A DNA stretch of 64,000 bases from Lentisphaera araneosa HTCC2155 (GTDB lineage: Bacteria > Verrucomicrobiota > Lentisphaeria > Lentisphaerales > Lentisphaeraceae): contig NZ_ABCK01000019.1 in assembly GCF_000170755.1 (NCBI RefSeq), forward strand, positions 1-64,000, given 5' to 3'. The notes under the pieces are model-generated. The model did not search any database. It was not told the DNA's origin and saw only the letters and a program-made list of their open reading frames with translations. A program made the translations under genes and the position numbers. Positions 1 through 9,050 of this stretch are shown here, piece by piece (positions within the stretch are counted from its first letter, which is position 1; every line of letters starts with the position of its first letter).

Positions 1-316
1 GTTCGCCTGCTTTACCAATGAAACCACTGCCGACTTTCTCACTGTTCTCTTTGAATCCTGCATTGATCGACGGTTTATCGTCACTCGGGGGATTAGGATT
101 CAAGCTAAAAGTTGCCGTTGCGATCTTCACAAAAGTTGAGTTATTGCCTTCAAGCTTAATCTCAGTAGAAATCTGTGCGTTCATTGAAGCCTCTGGAGTC
201 CGTCCATCAGTCTCTAAAAGGCCCGACTGGAGCGCTCTTTTGGTAATCTCTCTGTAATGTAGCGCTTCACCACTCTCCTGAAGCACTGCAATTGCTGCCT
301 GTTTAAATTTATTCAT
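1..316 (-). CDS. HARE-HTH domain protein, 3' end beyond the window
   Basis: Open on the minus strand from an ATG at 316 to the left edge (105 codons, no stop seen), with a GGAGG Shine-Dalgarno 4 bases upstream. The protein starts MNKFKQAAIAVLQESGEALH and continues with YREITKRALQSGLLET and TPEASMNAQISTEIK. This matches the HARE-HTH winged-helix domain (HB1, ASXL, restriction endonuclease). In this family the domain is often fused to an Mrr-like or other PD-(D/E)XK nuclease, and the visible FIGKAGE near residue 100 resembles the start of such a module; that part is inference. It lies 50 bp downstream of hsdR on the same strand and is probably the last or a further gene of the restriction island. 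Confidence 0.75.
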   Translation of the reverse strand, partial: MNKFKQAAIAVLQESGEALHYREITKRALQSGLLETDGRTPEASMNAQISTEIKLEGNNSTFVKIATATFSLNPNPPSDDKPSINAGFKENSEKVGSGFIGKAGE

Positions 317-365
317 TTGTCCTCCATGACATTTATCCGAAACTTATTATCCCCGTGAAGGGTTA

Positions 366-3300
366 TCACATCACGCCCTCATTGAGCTCATTAATAACAC
401 TCACCAGCTTCAGCGCGTTATCTTGGCCGTAGAGGCCGATAAAACCTCCCGAGAAGCCCTTGAACGGCTGCTCCTGCAGGAACGCCTTGGACATAAAACC
501 ATTTTTGATGTAATGATCCATTATGATCTTGATACAGTCAATCTGTTTAGCGTTGAAGGCGTGGGTATCTAGGAAGTCACTAAAGGCCTCCGAAACGGCT
601 TTTTCATCCATACCGATTAAAGACCTTACAAAAGCTTGCAGGCTCTTACCTTCACAGTTCTCTTCAAAGCGTTCACGATCAGATACTACTGAGCTGTAAA
701 CGACCCCCTCTAGTTCCTTTAGATCTTCGTTACCCAAGGGTTTATTATTTTGTAGTTTCCAGACCGCCGCTAAATCCGGGTGAGCTAGGAAATAGCGCCT
801 TAGGTTCTCTTTATAGTTTTCATACTCATCGCCGTAATTTTCACCTTCTTCCCAAGTCTCATCAGGATTAGTAATCGTATCTTTAAGATCTGTGTGATAA
901 ATTTTCTGACTCTCATCGTCTTTATCGAGTAGCTTGATTAATTCGCGCAATTCCTTGCGTACGTAATCCACCGTATCCAAGCTCACATCTTTCCAAAACT
1001 CTTTTTGAACTACACGATTCAACAACTCAAGCTTAGCCTTAACACTGGGAATACCCGCTTTTTGACGTAAATCTTCGGCGGTTTTCATCACTCCCTTAAT
1101 CAAAGGCTGTTTTTGCTTACTCGCCTCAACTATAGCAATCATCAGGTTCAACATGCGAACATCAAAGCGTTTTTTCATTTCTTCTTCACGCTGACCCGGC
1201 ATGGGTAAAGAACTTAAGTCTTTAATGAGTGTACTCAACTTACTTTCGTTCAGGCAACGCAATTCTTCTTTTGTCGACAAAAGTTCAATACTGCGACGAT
1301 GTTTACGAACCAAGGCACCCGTACAATCAATGCCTGAAAGTTGCTCATGAATCCAAGAAATCGACTCTTCCCACAAGGCTTGCGTCTCAGGCACCGATTG
1401 AAACTCTGCCGTCTGCAGATAGTAAGCTAATCGGCTTCGGCACCTAAACATTTTTTGCATCAGGCTCTCCGGCGCGCCCGTTTCAAAACCCTCGGCATTG
1501 ACTTTGAAGAAGTCGAAGTTGCCGCAATAATCAAATATTCGAAAATCCTTTTTGTCCTTACCTGGGCCAAACAAGTTTTCACAGGTACGTGTTCCCCGCC
1601 CAATCATTTGCCAGAACTTAGATTTCGATTTCACCGATTTGAAGAACACCAGATTCACTACCTCGGGTACATCTATACCCGTATCCATCATATCCACCGA
1701 CACCGCAATTTGCGGCATCAGCTGTGGCTTTTCAAAATCTAAAATAGTCTGTTGAGGATCGTAACACTTGTTGTGAACAACCTGACAAAAGTGACCAGAG
1801 TAAGCGGGATACATCCTATCAAAAACTTCGACCACGTACTCCGCATGTTGACGCGAACGACAAAAGACAATGGTTTTCCCCAGTTTATCTCCGCCTTCAA
1901 CCTTAATGCCTTCAGTCATGAGCTTGTCTAAAACCTTGCGTACCGTGTCCTCATTGAACAACCATTTATTGACCGCTTCACCTTTCACTTCTTCAGGTAT
2001 TACATCCGTGAGTTCATCGGTAAAAGTTTCTTCATAATGCGCTTGTTCTTCTGGTGGCAACTCACTGTACTTAATACCACGACTTGGAAACTTAAGATCC
2101 GGTTTCTTCAGTTTGTACATAACTAAGAATTTGTCATCGACGGCATCTTTTAAGCTGTAGACATCTGTAGGCTGACCATCGGGAAGATCAAATGTTTCGA
2201 AAGTATTACGATCGCGCTGGTCCAGGGGTGTTGCCGTCAAGCCAACTAGGTTCGCATCAAAGTAATCAAAAATAGCGCCGTATTTACTATAGATTGATCG
2301 ATGTGATTCATCGATGATAATCAAATCAAAATGACCCACGCCATACTGCCGCGTCCCATCCTCGTTGAGAACATCAATTTTATTGATCATCGTTTGGTAA
2401 GTACTGAACACCATACGACTTTTGTTATTCTCTTCTTCTTTGAGAAGATTCACCATGGAGAGGTTCGGCAAGTAGGGACGGAAACTCTTGCGCATAGCTT
2501 GGCCCACCAGCGTTTTTCGGTCGGCTAAAAATAAAATACGTTTGCACCAATTGCCCTCAGTCAGGCATTTGACCAAGGCTACCGCAGTTCTCGTTTTACC
2601 ACTACCCGTCGCCATCACCAACAAAGCTCTACGCCGCTTTTCTTCAAAGGTCTCTAAAACTTTTTTAATTGCTCGTTCCTGATACGGACGCCCAGCAATG
2701 TTTTTATCTACACTCAAGCTATAAATCGAGGCGCGTTGATAACGCCGTTCAATTAGCGTCTCCAACTCCTTCTTTGTATAAAAACCATAAACGGATCGAT
2801 CGGGGTACTGCGTATCATCCCAGATGAAGGTTTCGAAACCGTTAGTGTAAAAAAGAATCGGTCGTTGACCGTGCATCTTTTCAAGGCAGTCAGCATACAG
2901 TTTAGCCTGCTGCTTTCCTTCCTTGGCATCACGCATAGTACGCTTGGCTTCGACAACTGCTAAGGGCTTACCATTATCCCCCCAAAGCACGTAATCCACA
3001 TATCCTATACCACTCTTATTTTTACCCGCCTTGGGCATGCCGGTAACTTTATATTCCTTATCGTTAGCGCCCTCTAAGTTCCAGCCAACTTCTTTGAGCA
3101 ACAAGTCGATATAGAGCGTACGCGTCTCTTCTTCGTTGGGGTCAAAGTCACTTTCAAATGTCTCCTGCTCGTTGATCGTCTTGAGTGCCGCCAACTCAGC
3201 CTTGAGATTTTTGATTTCCTGCTCAGAGCGCAGGCTCGCCTGCTTCAGATTTTCTTCGTCGCGTTCACGCGCCTGATCCAGCTCTTTCTGGAAATGATCC

Positions 3301-3782
3301 TTAAACTTCAGCGCCAACTGCTTGGCTTCTTCCTGCTTCAAGCCCTTGACTTCAGCCGTGGGATCGGGAATATTTTTGAGATCAAAAGCTATATTCTTTT
3401 CCGCATCGGTATAATAATGCGCCAGCCACTTCACAAAGCTGAACACCGCCTCCAGTGCCGTTACCAACTCATACTCACGGAGCGCACCCTTGCTGTGAGC
3501 CGCATGGTTCCCCACTTTGATTGCAAAATGTACCCCGTCATTAACATCACGTGGAACCAGCTGCTGAAATCCGGGTGCATAGACAAACTCCCCCAAGCCC
3601 TTAGGCTTGTAGGGCTGTATTAAATTAGGGTCATTGATAAAGAGCCACTTCACCGCCACTTCCAGTGTCAATCGACAATAAAAAGCACAAGCGCGTTTAT
3701 CCTGCTTCAAATGCTCTTCGGCTTTGACCCCTAGTTCGTAGACTTCTGGGAAAATATCTTTTATGAAAGTGAAGTTACTCAT
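366..3782 (-). CDS. hsdR: Type I restriction enzyme R subunit (HsdR)
   Basis: Motor and nuclease subunit of a type I restriction-modification complex; it translocates DNA with ATP and cuts away from the recognition site. The 1138-aa length is normal for the EcoEI/EcoR124-like group. The order seen is a DUF4145-like helical N-terminus (about 1-125), a charged coil (about 150-205), a PD-(D/E)XK nuclease with D263 and VVEAKR (E278, K280), then an SF2 helicase with Walker A ATGSGKT at 391-397, DESH at 491-494, GLTATP near 515, and motif VI QMIGRGTRT at 725-733. The C-terminal third fits the EcoEI R-subunit C-terminal domain. All key residues are intact. It is separated from hsdM and hsdS by inserted defence genes. 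Confidence 0.95.
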   Translation of the reverse strand: MSNFTFIKDIFPEVYELGVKAEEHLKQDKRACAFYCRLTLEVAVKWLFINDPNLIQPYKPKGLGEFVYAPGFQQLVPRDVNDGVHFAIKVGNHAAHSKGALREYELVTALEAVFSFVKWLAHYYTDAEKNIAFDLKNIPDPTAEVKGLKQEEAKQLALKFKDHFQKELDQARERDEENLKQASLRSEQEIKNLKAELAALKTINEQETFESDFDPNEEETRTLYIDLLLKEVGWNLEGANDKEYKVTGMPKAGKNKSGIGYVDYVLWGDNGKPLAVVEAKRTMRDAKEGKQQAKLYADCLEKMHGQRPILFYTNGFETFIWDDTQYPDRSVYGFYTKKELETLIERRYQRASIYSLSVDKNIAGRPYQERAIKKVLETFEEKRRRALLVMATGSGKTRTAVALVKCLTEGNWCKRILFLADRKTLVGQAMRKSFRPYLPNLSMVNLLKEEENNKSRMVFSTYQTMINKIDVLNEDGTRQYGVGHFDLIIIDESHRSIYSKYGAIFDYFDANLVGLTATPLDQRDRNTFETFDLPDGQPTDVYSLKDAVDDKFLVMYKLKKPDLKFPSRGIKYSELPPEEQAHYEETFTDELTDVIPEEVKGEAVNKWLFNEDTVRKVLDKLMTEGIKVEGGDKLGKTIVFCRSRQHAEYVVEVFDRMYPAYSGHFCQVVHNKCYDPQQTILDFEKPQLMPQIAVSVDMMDTGIDVPEVVNLVFFKSVKSKSKFWQMIGRGTRTCENLFGPGKDKKDFRIFDYCGNFDFFKVNAEGFETGAPESLMQKMFRCRSRLAYYLQTAEFQSVPETQALWEESISWIHEQLSGIDCTGALVRKHRRSIELLSTKEELRCLNESKLSTLIKDLSSLPMPGQREEEMKKRFDVRMLNLMIAIVEASKQKQPLIKGVMKTAEDLRQKAGIPSVKAKLELLNRVVQKEFWKDVSLDTVDYVRKELRELIKLLDKDDESQKIYHTDLKDTITNPDETWEEGENYGDEYENYKENLRRYFLAHPDLAAVWKLQNNKPLGNEDLKELEGVVYSSVVSDRERFEENCEGKSLQAFVRSLIGMDEKAVSEAFSDFLDTHAFNAKQIDCIKIIMDHYIKNGFMSKAFLQEQPFKGFSGGFIGLYGQDNALKLVSVINELNEGVM

Positions 3783-3792
3783 TCTGAAAAAC

Positions 3793-4074
3793 TTAACCTT
3801 TACTTTTAAATTGCTTATTCAAACTATTAACTAGCACCAAAGATTCATCTTTTGATAAGTAAGGTACTTTTAAAGTTCTAGCCCAATAAAAACCTTTATC
3901 GAGAACTTGTTTGACTTTAGACGCTGACATTGACTTAGGCTTCTCAATATCATTAATAGTAGTTAAAAATTCTAATTCCCGATAATTTGCATCTTTTGCT
4001 TTATCAAATTTCACTTTTAACTTTGCCTGCAGCAACAATACCCTTTCCTTTATGATACAAAAAAACCATATCAT
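3793..4074 (-). pseudogene. Frameshifted C-terminal part of the adjacent PD-(D/E)XK nuclease
   Basis: This 93-codon frame overlaps the end of the nuclease frame at 4004-4822. Its useful part starts around 4015, with KVKFDKAKDANYRELEFLT, and ends LVLVNSLNKQFKSKG just before hsdR. Removing one A from the AAAA run (TTTT on the plus strand at 4015-4018) joins the frames as GKGIVAAGKVKVKFDK, a smooth continuation of the upstream protein. It is therefore not a separate gene: the first residues of this frame are out-of-frame translation of the nuclease gene. Alternatives are a sequencing error or recoding; no classical slippery heptamer plus pseudoknot was recognised. Confidence 0.7.
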
Positions 4075-4822
4075 TTTTATTGAGATAGTTAACTAATTTT
4101 TTCTGGTCTCCAAACGAAGCTACTCTCTTATTTTCAAGCATATACGATGTCGCATCCTTAATGTAACTCTGACAAGTATCGAAAATCACTCCCTTTTCCT
4201 CCGCAGGATTTGAGTGACGGTCATAAGGAATAGAGAAGAATTCGAAATACTGCTCGTCGCCTATTTCGTAAACACGATACGGGACAAAATCCAAGGATAA
4301 ACCTTGTTTTTTCCAGTAATCAATTGTTTGAATTAAATCACGGTTGCCTGCACTACCAACAACCATAAGTAGTTGTTTTCGGTTGAATTCATGACTTTCC
4401 AAGGCGGTATCCAGGTCAAAGTTTTGTTGATGTTCATCGCTTAAATCAACTCGTATTAAACCATTATTTTTTCTATACGTATCGTATTTATTTTGTAACT
4501 TAGTATAATTCCATGGTGCGGCTTGTTCACAATATCGTAGAGCCTGATGAACTGCACTACTTCCAGTTGTACCACGTTTTAATTCAAAAATAATTAAATC
4601 ACCATTAGAATTCAGTGCGTAAATATCAGCTTCTTCCTGGCGTTTTCGCTCCTGAAAAATTGGCATTAATTGATTATCTTCAAAAAGTACATCTAGAAGG
4701 TTCGCTGCGATAATATTTTCAAGATCCTTTTCAAGATGTCCAAGGTGCGAAAAGTCTTTAAAAGCTACAGGCTCTATTGAGTCAAATTTACCTTCGGGAG
4801 ATTTTGATAAACGATAAAGCAT
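4004..4822 (-). CDS. PD-(D/E)XK nuclease-like protein, frameshifted near its 3' end
   Basis: 272-aa frame that begins MLYRLSKSPEGKFDSIEPVA. It contains EKDLE (31-35), EEADIYAL with D66, and LIIFELKRG with E80 and K82, a classical D-ExK nuclease core as in DUF91/NucS-like and other restriction-type endonucleases. The C-terminal region, MVFLYHKGKGIVAAGKV, resembles a beta-rich PUA/EVE/ASCH-type fold, but this is only an impression. The frame ends early because of an apparent one-base insertion at 4015-4018; about 75 further residues lie in the next frame. It starts 2 bp after the stop of the 239-aa gene, so the two are probably translated together. Role inferred: accessory nuclease of the defence island. 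Confidence 0.7.
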   Translation of the reverse strand: MLYRLSKSPEGKFDSIEPVAFKDFSHLGHLEKDLENIIAANLLDVLFEDNQLMPIFQERKRQEEADIYALNSNGDLIIFELKRGTTGSSAVHQALRYCEQAAPWNYTKLQNKYDTYRKNNGLIRVDLSDEHQQNFDLDTALESHEFNRKQLLMVVGSAGNRDLIQTIDYWKKQGLSLDFVPYRVYEIGDEQYFEFFSIPYDRHSNPAEEKGVIFDTCQSYIKDATSYMLENKRVASFGDQKKLVNYLNKNDMVFLYHKGKGIVAAGKVKSEI

Positions 4823-4824
4823 AA

Positions 4825-5544
4825 TTAGCGCTCTCCTTGACTTTTAAATATTTTCTTCAAATGTTCAGTCAATTTTGTCGTCTGACAAAATGCTGAAAGA
4901 TCATCCGCAAAATCCATTAGTTTGTCAAGCTCAGATTTCTGAGAGTACTCTTTGGCTTTAACTCTCGTTGCTATTTCTTTAGCTTTAACTTCCTCAACTG
5001 ATTTAGTTTCGAGCCACTTATTGATCAATAGGCGTTCATCTTCCTCGGCCATTATTCGAAAAAAATCAATGAGACGAATTTTTACAACTTCACGGTTACG
5101 ATGAAAATCAAGGTAGGTACCAATGTCTTTAAGTTTTTGTTCTAATTCCATTTGAATAACGGGATCTTCTACAACAAAACTAACTGTTACATCTATAATT
5201 TCGCTACCAGTTTTAATACCTTTTAAATCTACGTTTTGAATATTCAGGAAATGACTTGAGAAATCTTGTTCATCTTTAAAAAGGTGTCCAAATTTCAGAT
5301 GTGCGTCAAGGCGCATTGTCTTAATTTTGGCAGGTGTTAAACGCAAAGTCTGAGCCCATTCATAATTTGTCATTACATCACTATCAGGAAAGGCCTCTTG
5401 CAAACAAGAAAAAATTAACAACTCCGTATCTTTTTTAGTCATTGTCCCAAAACCGTTAACCGACCACACCTTCCAAAAGACATCGAAAAAATCGATTTTC
5501 GTGGAGTCTGGAAGGGTCGTATTTAAGTCCTCTAGCTTGATCAT
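4825..5544 (-). CDS. Unknown 239-aa protein between hamB and the nuclease gene
   Basis: Family not recognised. Visible features are an N-terminal segment with VNGFGTMTKKDTELLIFSCL, a possible helix-turn-helix-like stretch around residues 60-85 (YEWAQTLRLTPAKIKTMRLD), a central mixed region and a lysine- and glutamate-rich C-terminus. There is no signal peptide or membrane segment, so it is likely cytosolic. It sits 23 bp after hamB and 2 bp before the PD-(D/E)XK nuclease gene on the same strand. That position suggests an accessory, sensor or adaptor of either the Hachiman pair or the following nuclease. Upstream, AGGAGG lies 7 bases before the ATG, a strong ribosome site. The call rests on length, spacing and coding character only. 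Confidence 0.8.
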   Translation of the reverse strand: MIKLEDLNTTLPDSTKIDFFDVFWKVWSVNGFGTMTKKDTELLIFSCLQEAFPDSDVMTNYEWAQTLRLTPAKIKTMRLDAHLKFGHLFKDEQDFSSHFLNIQNVDLKGIKTGSEIIDVTVSFVVEDPVIQMELEQKLKDIGTYLDFHRNREVVKIRLIDFFRIMAEEDERLLINKWLETKSVEEVKAKEIATRVKAKEYSQKSELDKLMDFADDLSAFCQTTKLTEHLKKIFKSQGER

Positions 5545-5567
5545 TTATAACCTCCTACAAGTAATTT

Positions 5568-8102
5568 TTAGATATGAAAATCTTTACGTACTAATTCGAT
5601 TTCACGAATATAAATTGATGAAAAATTCAGCGTTTCCAAATCCTGATCTAACATCCATTTTTTAACATCTGTTAGGCTCATGTCATCTTTCGGGAGTAAT
5701 TTGGAGAGCTCAATTGCTGTATGCCTGGATAAGCCTAAATTAATCAGGTTTATTTGCGTCGTTTGAGATACTCCTAATTCTAGCCATATTTTGAAGTTAT
5801 TGAGTTCATCGATGGGCTCATTTATTCCTTTCTGCTGAAACGCTATTTGCAAGACATCAACATAGCAAGATATAAACTTAACAAATTTAAATCGAACAAC
5901 TGTTTCAATGTCTCGCATAGACTTTCTAATGACTGTCGCTAATGATTTTTTTGGATCTTTTTTAGTCCAGTAAGTTTGGTTTTTTTTGATGATGTATGAT
6001 AGCGGCATCCCACGTAACCAATTTACAATTAACAGTGCATGGTAGAATGCAATTGCTTCATTATCTCCAGATAAAAATTTACTTATCCTAGTTACAATTT
6101 TAATATAATTTTCAAGCGCATCTTCTTCTTCTGGGTATGCAGGGATTAAATCCGTAATGTTTTTATCATAATTAATAAAATATTGTAATAGCCGTTGCTG
6201 ACCTATAGGAGATATACCAGGGTGATTTACTAAGTGTTTTCGTGGTAATGTGATCAGCTCATCAACACGCTGGAATACATCCTTGAAAAAAGCAATATTA
6301 ATTGCATCTAAACGTCCATTTAAACGCTTGAGATAAAAATAACTAAAAGCTGCTTCAGCCTTGAAATCAAAAGGGTATTTACTTGTTAATGACTGTTCAA
6401 TGTAAAAATGTATTTCATCTTTAACTGATTTTTCTTCTAATTTATCAACGGCACGTGCAATAATATTTTTTTCACGTTCTAAAGGTACTTTTTCAACCCA
6501 CGTATCTGGATCTATACAAAAAATGTTCCCTTGAAACTCTTTCCCTAATCGTCCTGCTCGCCCCGCTAAATTCCAGAAATCAGATGCTGACAAGGGTTTA
6601 CCTACACCTCTTGAGGGTTTCCGAATGAAAATATTTTTTGCAGGAAGATTAACACCCTCTAGAAGAGTAGACGTGCAAATTAAAGTATGAATTTTACCCA
6701 GCTCAAATAGTCGTTCAATTTCAGAGCGAATCAACATCGGCATACTTCCATAATGAAACGCGATTCCTTTGTTAAGAGCTTTCATTAAAGTATACTTTTT
6801 ATGAATAACATTTGAGCATAGATCTATTAAATCATTTACTTCCTGATCAATTATGTTTTCAGTATACAATTCAGATAGTAAAATAGCCTCTTTTTCTGCT
6901 ACATCTGCAGTATTGACGTACACTAAATTACCTCCATTTTTCCCAAAGTAATTTACTGCAAAGCCAATTTTTTTTATCTCTGTGTCAGGTCTTGAATCAT
7001 AAAGTACTTCACCTAAATCGACTTGGTCGTTTTTATTAACTAATGATAGGATCCACTTTCGAGGCTTTCTGTAAACTGATCGTAAATAAAATAAATTTTG
7101 GTTAACAGCCACAAAGTCTGTTTTGATAGGTTTACATTGATCGGTTGGTAATAGGCCTTTATACAACACCTCTGGATTAGAGGTAAATGGGCTACTAAAT
7201 AATATTCTAATGTCGGGATGGTCAGTAATTAATTCCTCTATCTTTTCCTGTAGTAATAAGCCACGAGAGCCATCATCTATTTTATGGGCTTCATCAACAA
7301 TTAAGCAATCAATTAATACATTAGTATTGGAAGATCGAAACCAGTGAAGTCTTTCTTGAGTAAAAACATACACATATTTGGAGAACCTGTTCCCGCCCTC
7401 AGGGGCATTAGGTATAGAGCTTACATATCCATCTATAATCAGGTTCTCTTGCAACAACTCTTTCATTTCTTGTTCTACTTGGCTTATCAGCGCTCGAGTT
7501 GGAACCACATAGACAATGGTATAATTATTCGTCTCTTGAGTTATTAAATCAATAATCACCTTTTTAAGAATATAAGATTTTCCCGCAGAAGTTGGTGCCG
7601 AAATACTGAGGCATTGATTAGCCATATAGTTTTCATAGACATCTTTTTGAAAACGATTAACACTCAGTATCTTTTGAGCTGAATCGCAAATCGAAAACTT
7701 TATTTTTGATTTACATAAATTCATTTTATGTACCGCGCTTAAATTCGATTCAAAATCTCTCGAAAGTAAATCACGTTGATAGGCCAGCTCCAAAGTCATG
7801 GAATTACTTAGTTCACACAAAATTATAGCTGCGGCATATTTATGCTCAGGTTGTACTTGGGAAGACCCTAGACATACTTGGCATATTCGTAAAGCCTTTT
7901 CACAATGCTCATGGTGTTCACTTTTACTGAGTGCACTTGCAAAAAAAAGCATATTATGCCAATCAACATCAACTGCGTTTTCACAATAGCCATCAGTGTT
8001 AGATAGTGGAAATTCCTCTATAGCCGAAGAAATTAATAAGGATTTATACTGATCCAAAAATGAGCTTCGTTGCAGAATTTTTTCTTGAAAACTGAGTTTC
8101 AT
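5568..8102 (-). CDS. hamB: HamB-like SF2 helicase of a Hachiman defence system
   Basis: 844-aa superfamily 2 DExH helicase, Ski2-like in its motifs: Walker A APTSAGKS at 169-176, PTRAL near 201, VDEAH at 269-273, a long HYGSMP...CTSTLLEGVNLP region (450-486) and NLAGRAGRLG at 511-520. In Hachiman, HamB is the ATP-dependent helicase that senses damaged or abnormal DNA and licenses the HamA nuclease. The identification rests on the helicase type plus the coupled upstream gene, which carries DUF1837 motifs. Its start codon overlaps the hamA stop (ATGA), so the two are translationally coupled. The N-terminal about 140 residues and the C-terminal about 300 residues are helical and less typical. 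All helicase motifs look intact. Confidence 0.85.
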   Translation of the reverse strand: MKLSFQEKILQRSSFLDQYKSLLISSAIEEFPLSNTDGYCENAVDVDWHNMLFFASALSKSEHHEHCEKALRICQVCLGSSQVQPEHKYAAAIILCELSNSMTLELAYQRDLLSRDFESNLSAVHKMNLCKSKIKFSICDSAQKILSVNRFQKDVYENYMANQCLSISAPTSAGKSYILKKVIIDLITQETNNYTIVYVVPTRALISQVEQEMKELLQENLIIDGYVSSIPNAPEGGNRFSKYVYVFTQERLHWFRSSNTNVLIDCLIVDEAHKIDDGSRGLLLQEKIEELITDHPDIRILFSSPFTSNPEVLYKGLLPTDQCKPIKTDFVAVNQNLFYLRSVYRKPRKWILSLVNKNDQVDLGEVLYDSRPDTEIKKIGFAVNYFGKNGGNLVYVNTADVAEKEAILLSELYTENIIDQEVNDLIDLCSNVIHKKYTLMKALNKGIAFHYGSMPMLIRSEIERLFELGKIHTLICTSTLLEGVNLPAKNIFIRKPSRGVGKPLSASDFWNLAGRAGRLGKEFQGNIFCIDPDTWVEKVPLEREKNIIARAVDKLEEKSVKDEIHFYIEQSLTSKYPFDFKAEAAFSYFYLKRLNGRLDAINIAFFKDVFQRVDELITLPRKHLVNHPGISPIGQQRLLQYFINYDKNITDLIPAYPEEEDALENYIKIVTRISKFLSGDNEAIAFYHALLIVNWLRGMPLSYIIKKNQTYWTKKDPKKSLATVIRKSMRDIETVVRFKFVKFISCYVDVLQIAFQQKGINEPIDELNNFKIWLELGVSQTTQINLINLGLSRHTAIELSKLLPKDDMSLTDVKKWMLDQDLETLNFSSIYIREIELVRKDFHI

Positions 8103-9049
8103 CTAAGGGCCTCTCGAAACTTGTCTCTAAAGTCTGCTACTGAGGGAAAAGGAACCAGAAAAGCATGTATATGAAAACTCGATAAATCTGTATGTTTGGT
8201 GACTTGTGTTTTTATTGATGATACCCAACTATCAACCCTCTCATTAAGCTCTAGCTGCAATTCTGGAATTGATTTCTGGTTTGGTTTATTAGGATAATGA
8301 TCAACATCGAATCCAATTAAACAGACACCTCGATAATTTAATTTGTTAAAGTTCCTGTGATCTTTATCAAAATAATCAAGTATTGCATCCTGTAATTTGT
8401 CATCAGCTAAGTCTAGGTGGTCACTTATTAATTGAATATCTCTTTCTTGTGGAGACTTCTGACTGTTTTCACTTATTAAAAAAGGTGCAAGGCTTTCAAA
8501 GCAACTCGATAGTCCTTTGCCTAAGTCTGCATACAACTTTGATTCCCCCCAATATAAGGCAAGGCAATCTGCTTCCTTATCATAATCCACATGTACACCA
8601 TCAGCTCCATTATAATGAAGCTGAGAATTTGTTTTTAATGGCATTTTACAAATGAGTTGTGGAAGATTCAAAACTTTTTGGACAAGTGTATACAGCAGTA
8701 GTTCACCTCCTTCTCCAGTTTTCACGACATCTGCAAAAAGGCCTTTAGCTTTGGTCTGTAGTTTCATAAGGCTCGCAGTACTGCCTGTCGTCATCAGCTC
8801 TTTTTTAGCTTTTTCTATTTCACTTCTAGGAATCGAATAGTCAACTATCAAATTTACGATATAATCAACTAAATCAGATACTCTAGGACGCTTGTTACCG
8901 TCAAGTTGGATAAAATGAAAATGTGATTCTGTTTTTGTCCCATCGACTTCTCGTGATTGACATACGTGATCTATGTATGCAGAAATATCACCAGGGGATT
9001 TACGTACGAGTCGACTGATCGCTTTTGAAATATCATCACTGAAGTCCAT
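8099..9049 (-). CDS. hamA: HamA-like DUF1837 nuclease of a Hachiman defence system
   Basis: 316 aa when started at the ATG at 9049, one base after the hsdS stop; a longer in-frame reading up to 9166 only runs through hsdS. The Shine-Dalgarno is within the hsdS end. Motifs match DUF1837/HamA (Cap4-like PD-(D/E)XK fold): GEGGELLLYTL with E116, ICKMPLKTNS at 133-142, GADGVHVDYD with D150 and H153, and LYWGESKLY with E169 and K171 as the likely ExK catalytic pair. HamA is the nuclease effector held in check by HamB and released on sensing phage-altered DNA; cleavage of phage or host DNA is family knowledge. It overlaps hamB by 4 bp. Confidence 0.85.
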   Translation of the reverse strand: MDFSDDISKAISRLVRKSPGDISAYIDHVCQSREVDGTKTESHFHFIQLDGNKRPRVSDLVDYIVNLIVDYSIPRSEIEKAKKELMTTGSTASLMKLQTKAKGLFADVVKTGEGGELLLYTLVQKVLNLPQLICKMPLKTNSQLHYNGADGVHVDYDKEADCLALYWGESKLYADLGKGLSSCFESLAPFLISENSQKSPQERDIQLISDHLDLADDKLQDAILDYFDKDHRNFNKLNYRGVCLIGFDVDHYPNKPNQKSIPELQLELNERVDSWVSSIKTQVTKHTDLSSFHIHAFLVPFPSVADFRDKFREALR

Positions 9050-9050
9050 C

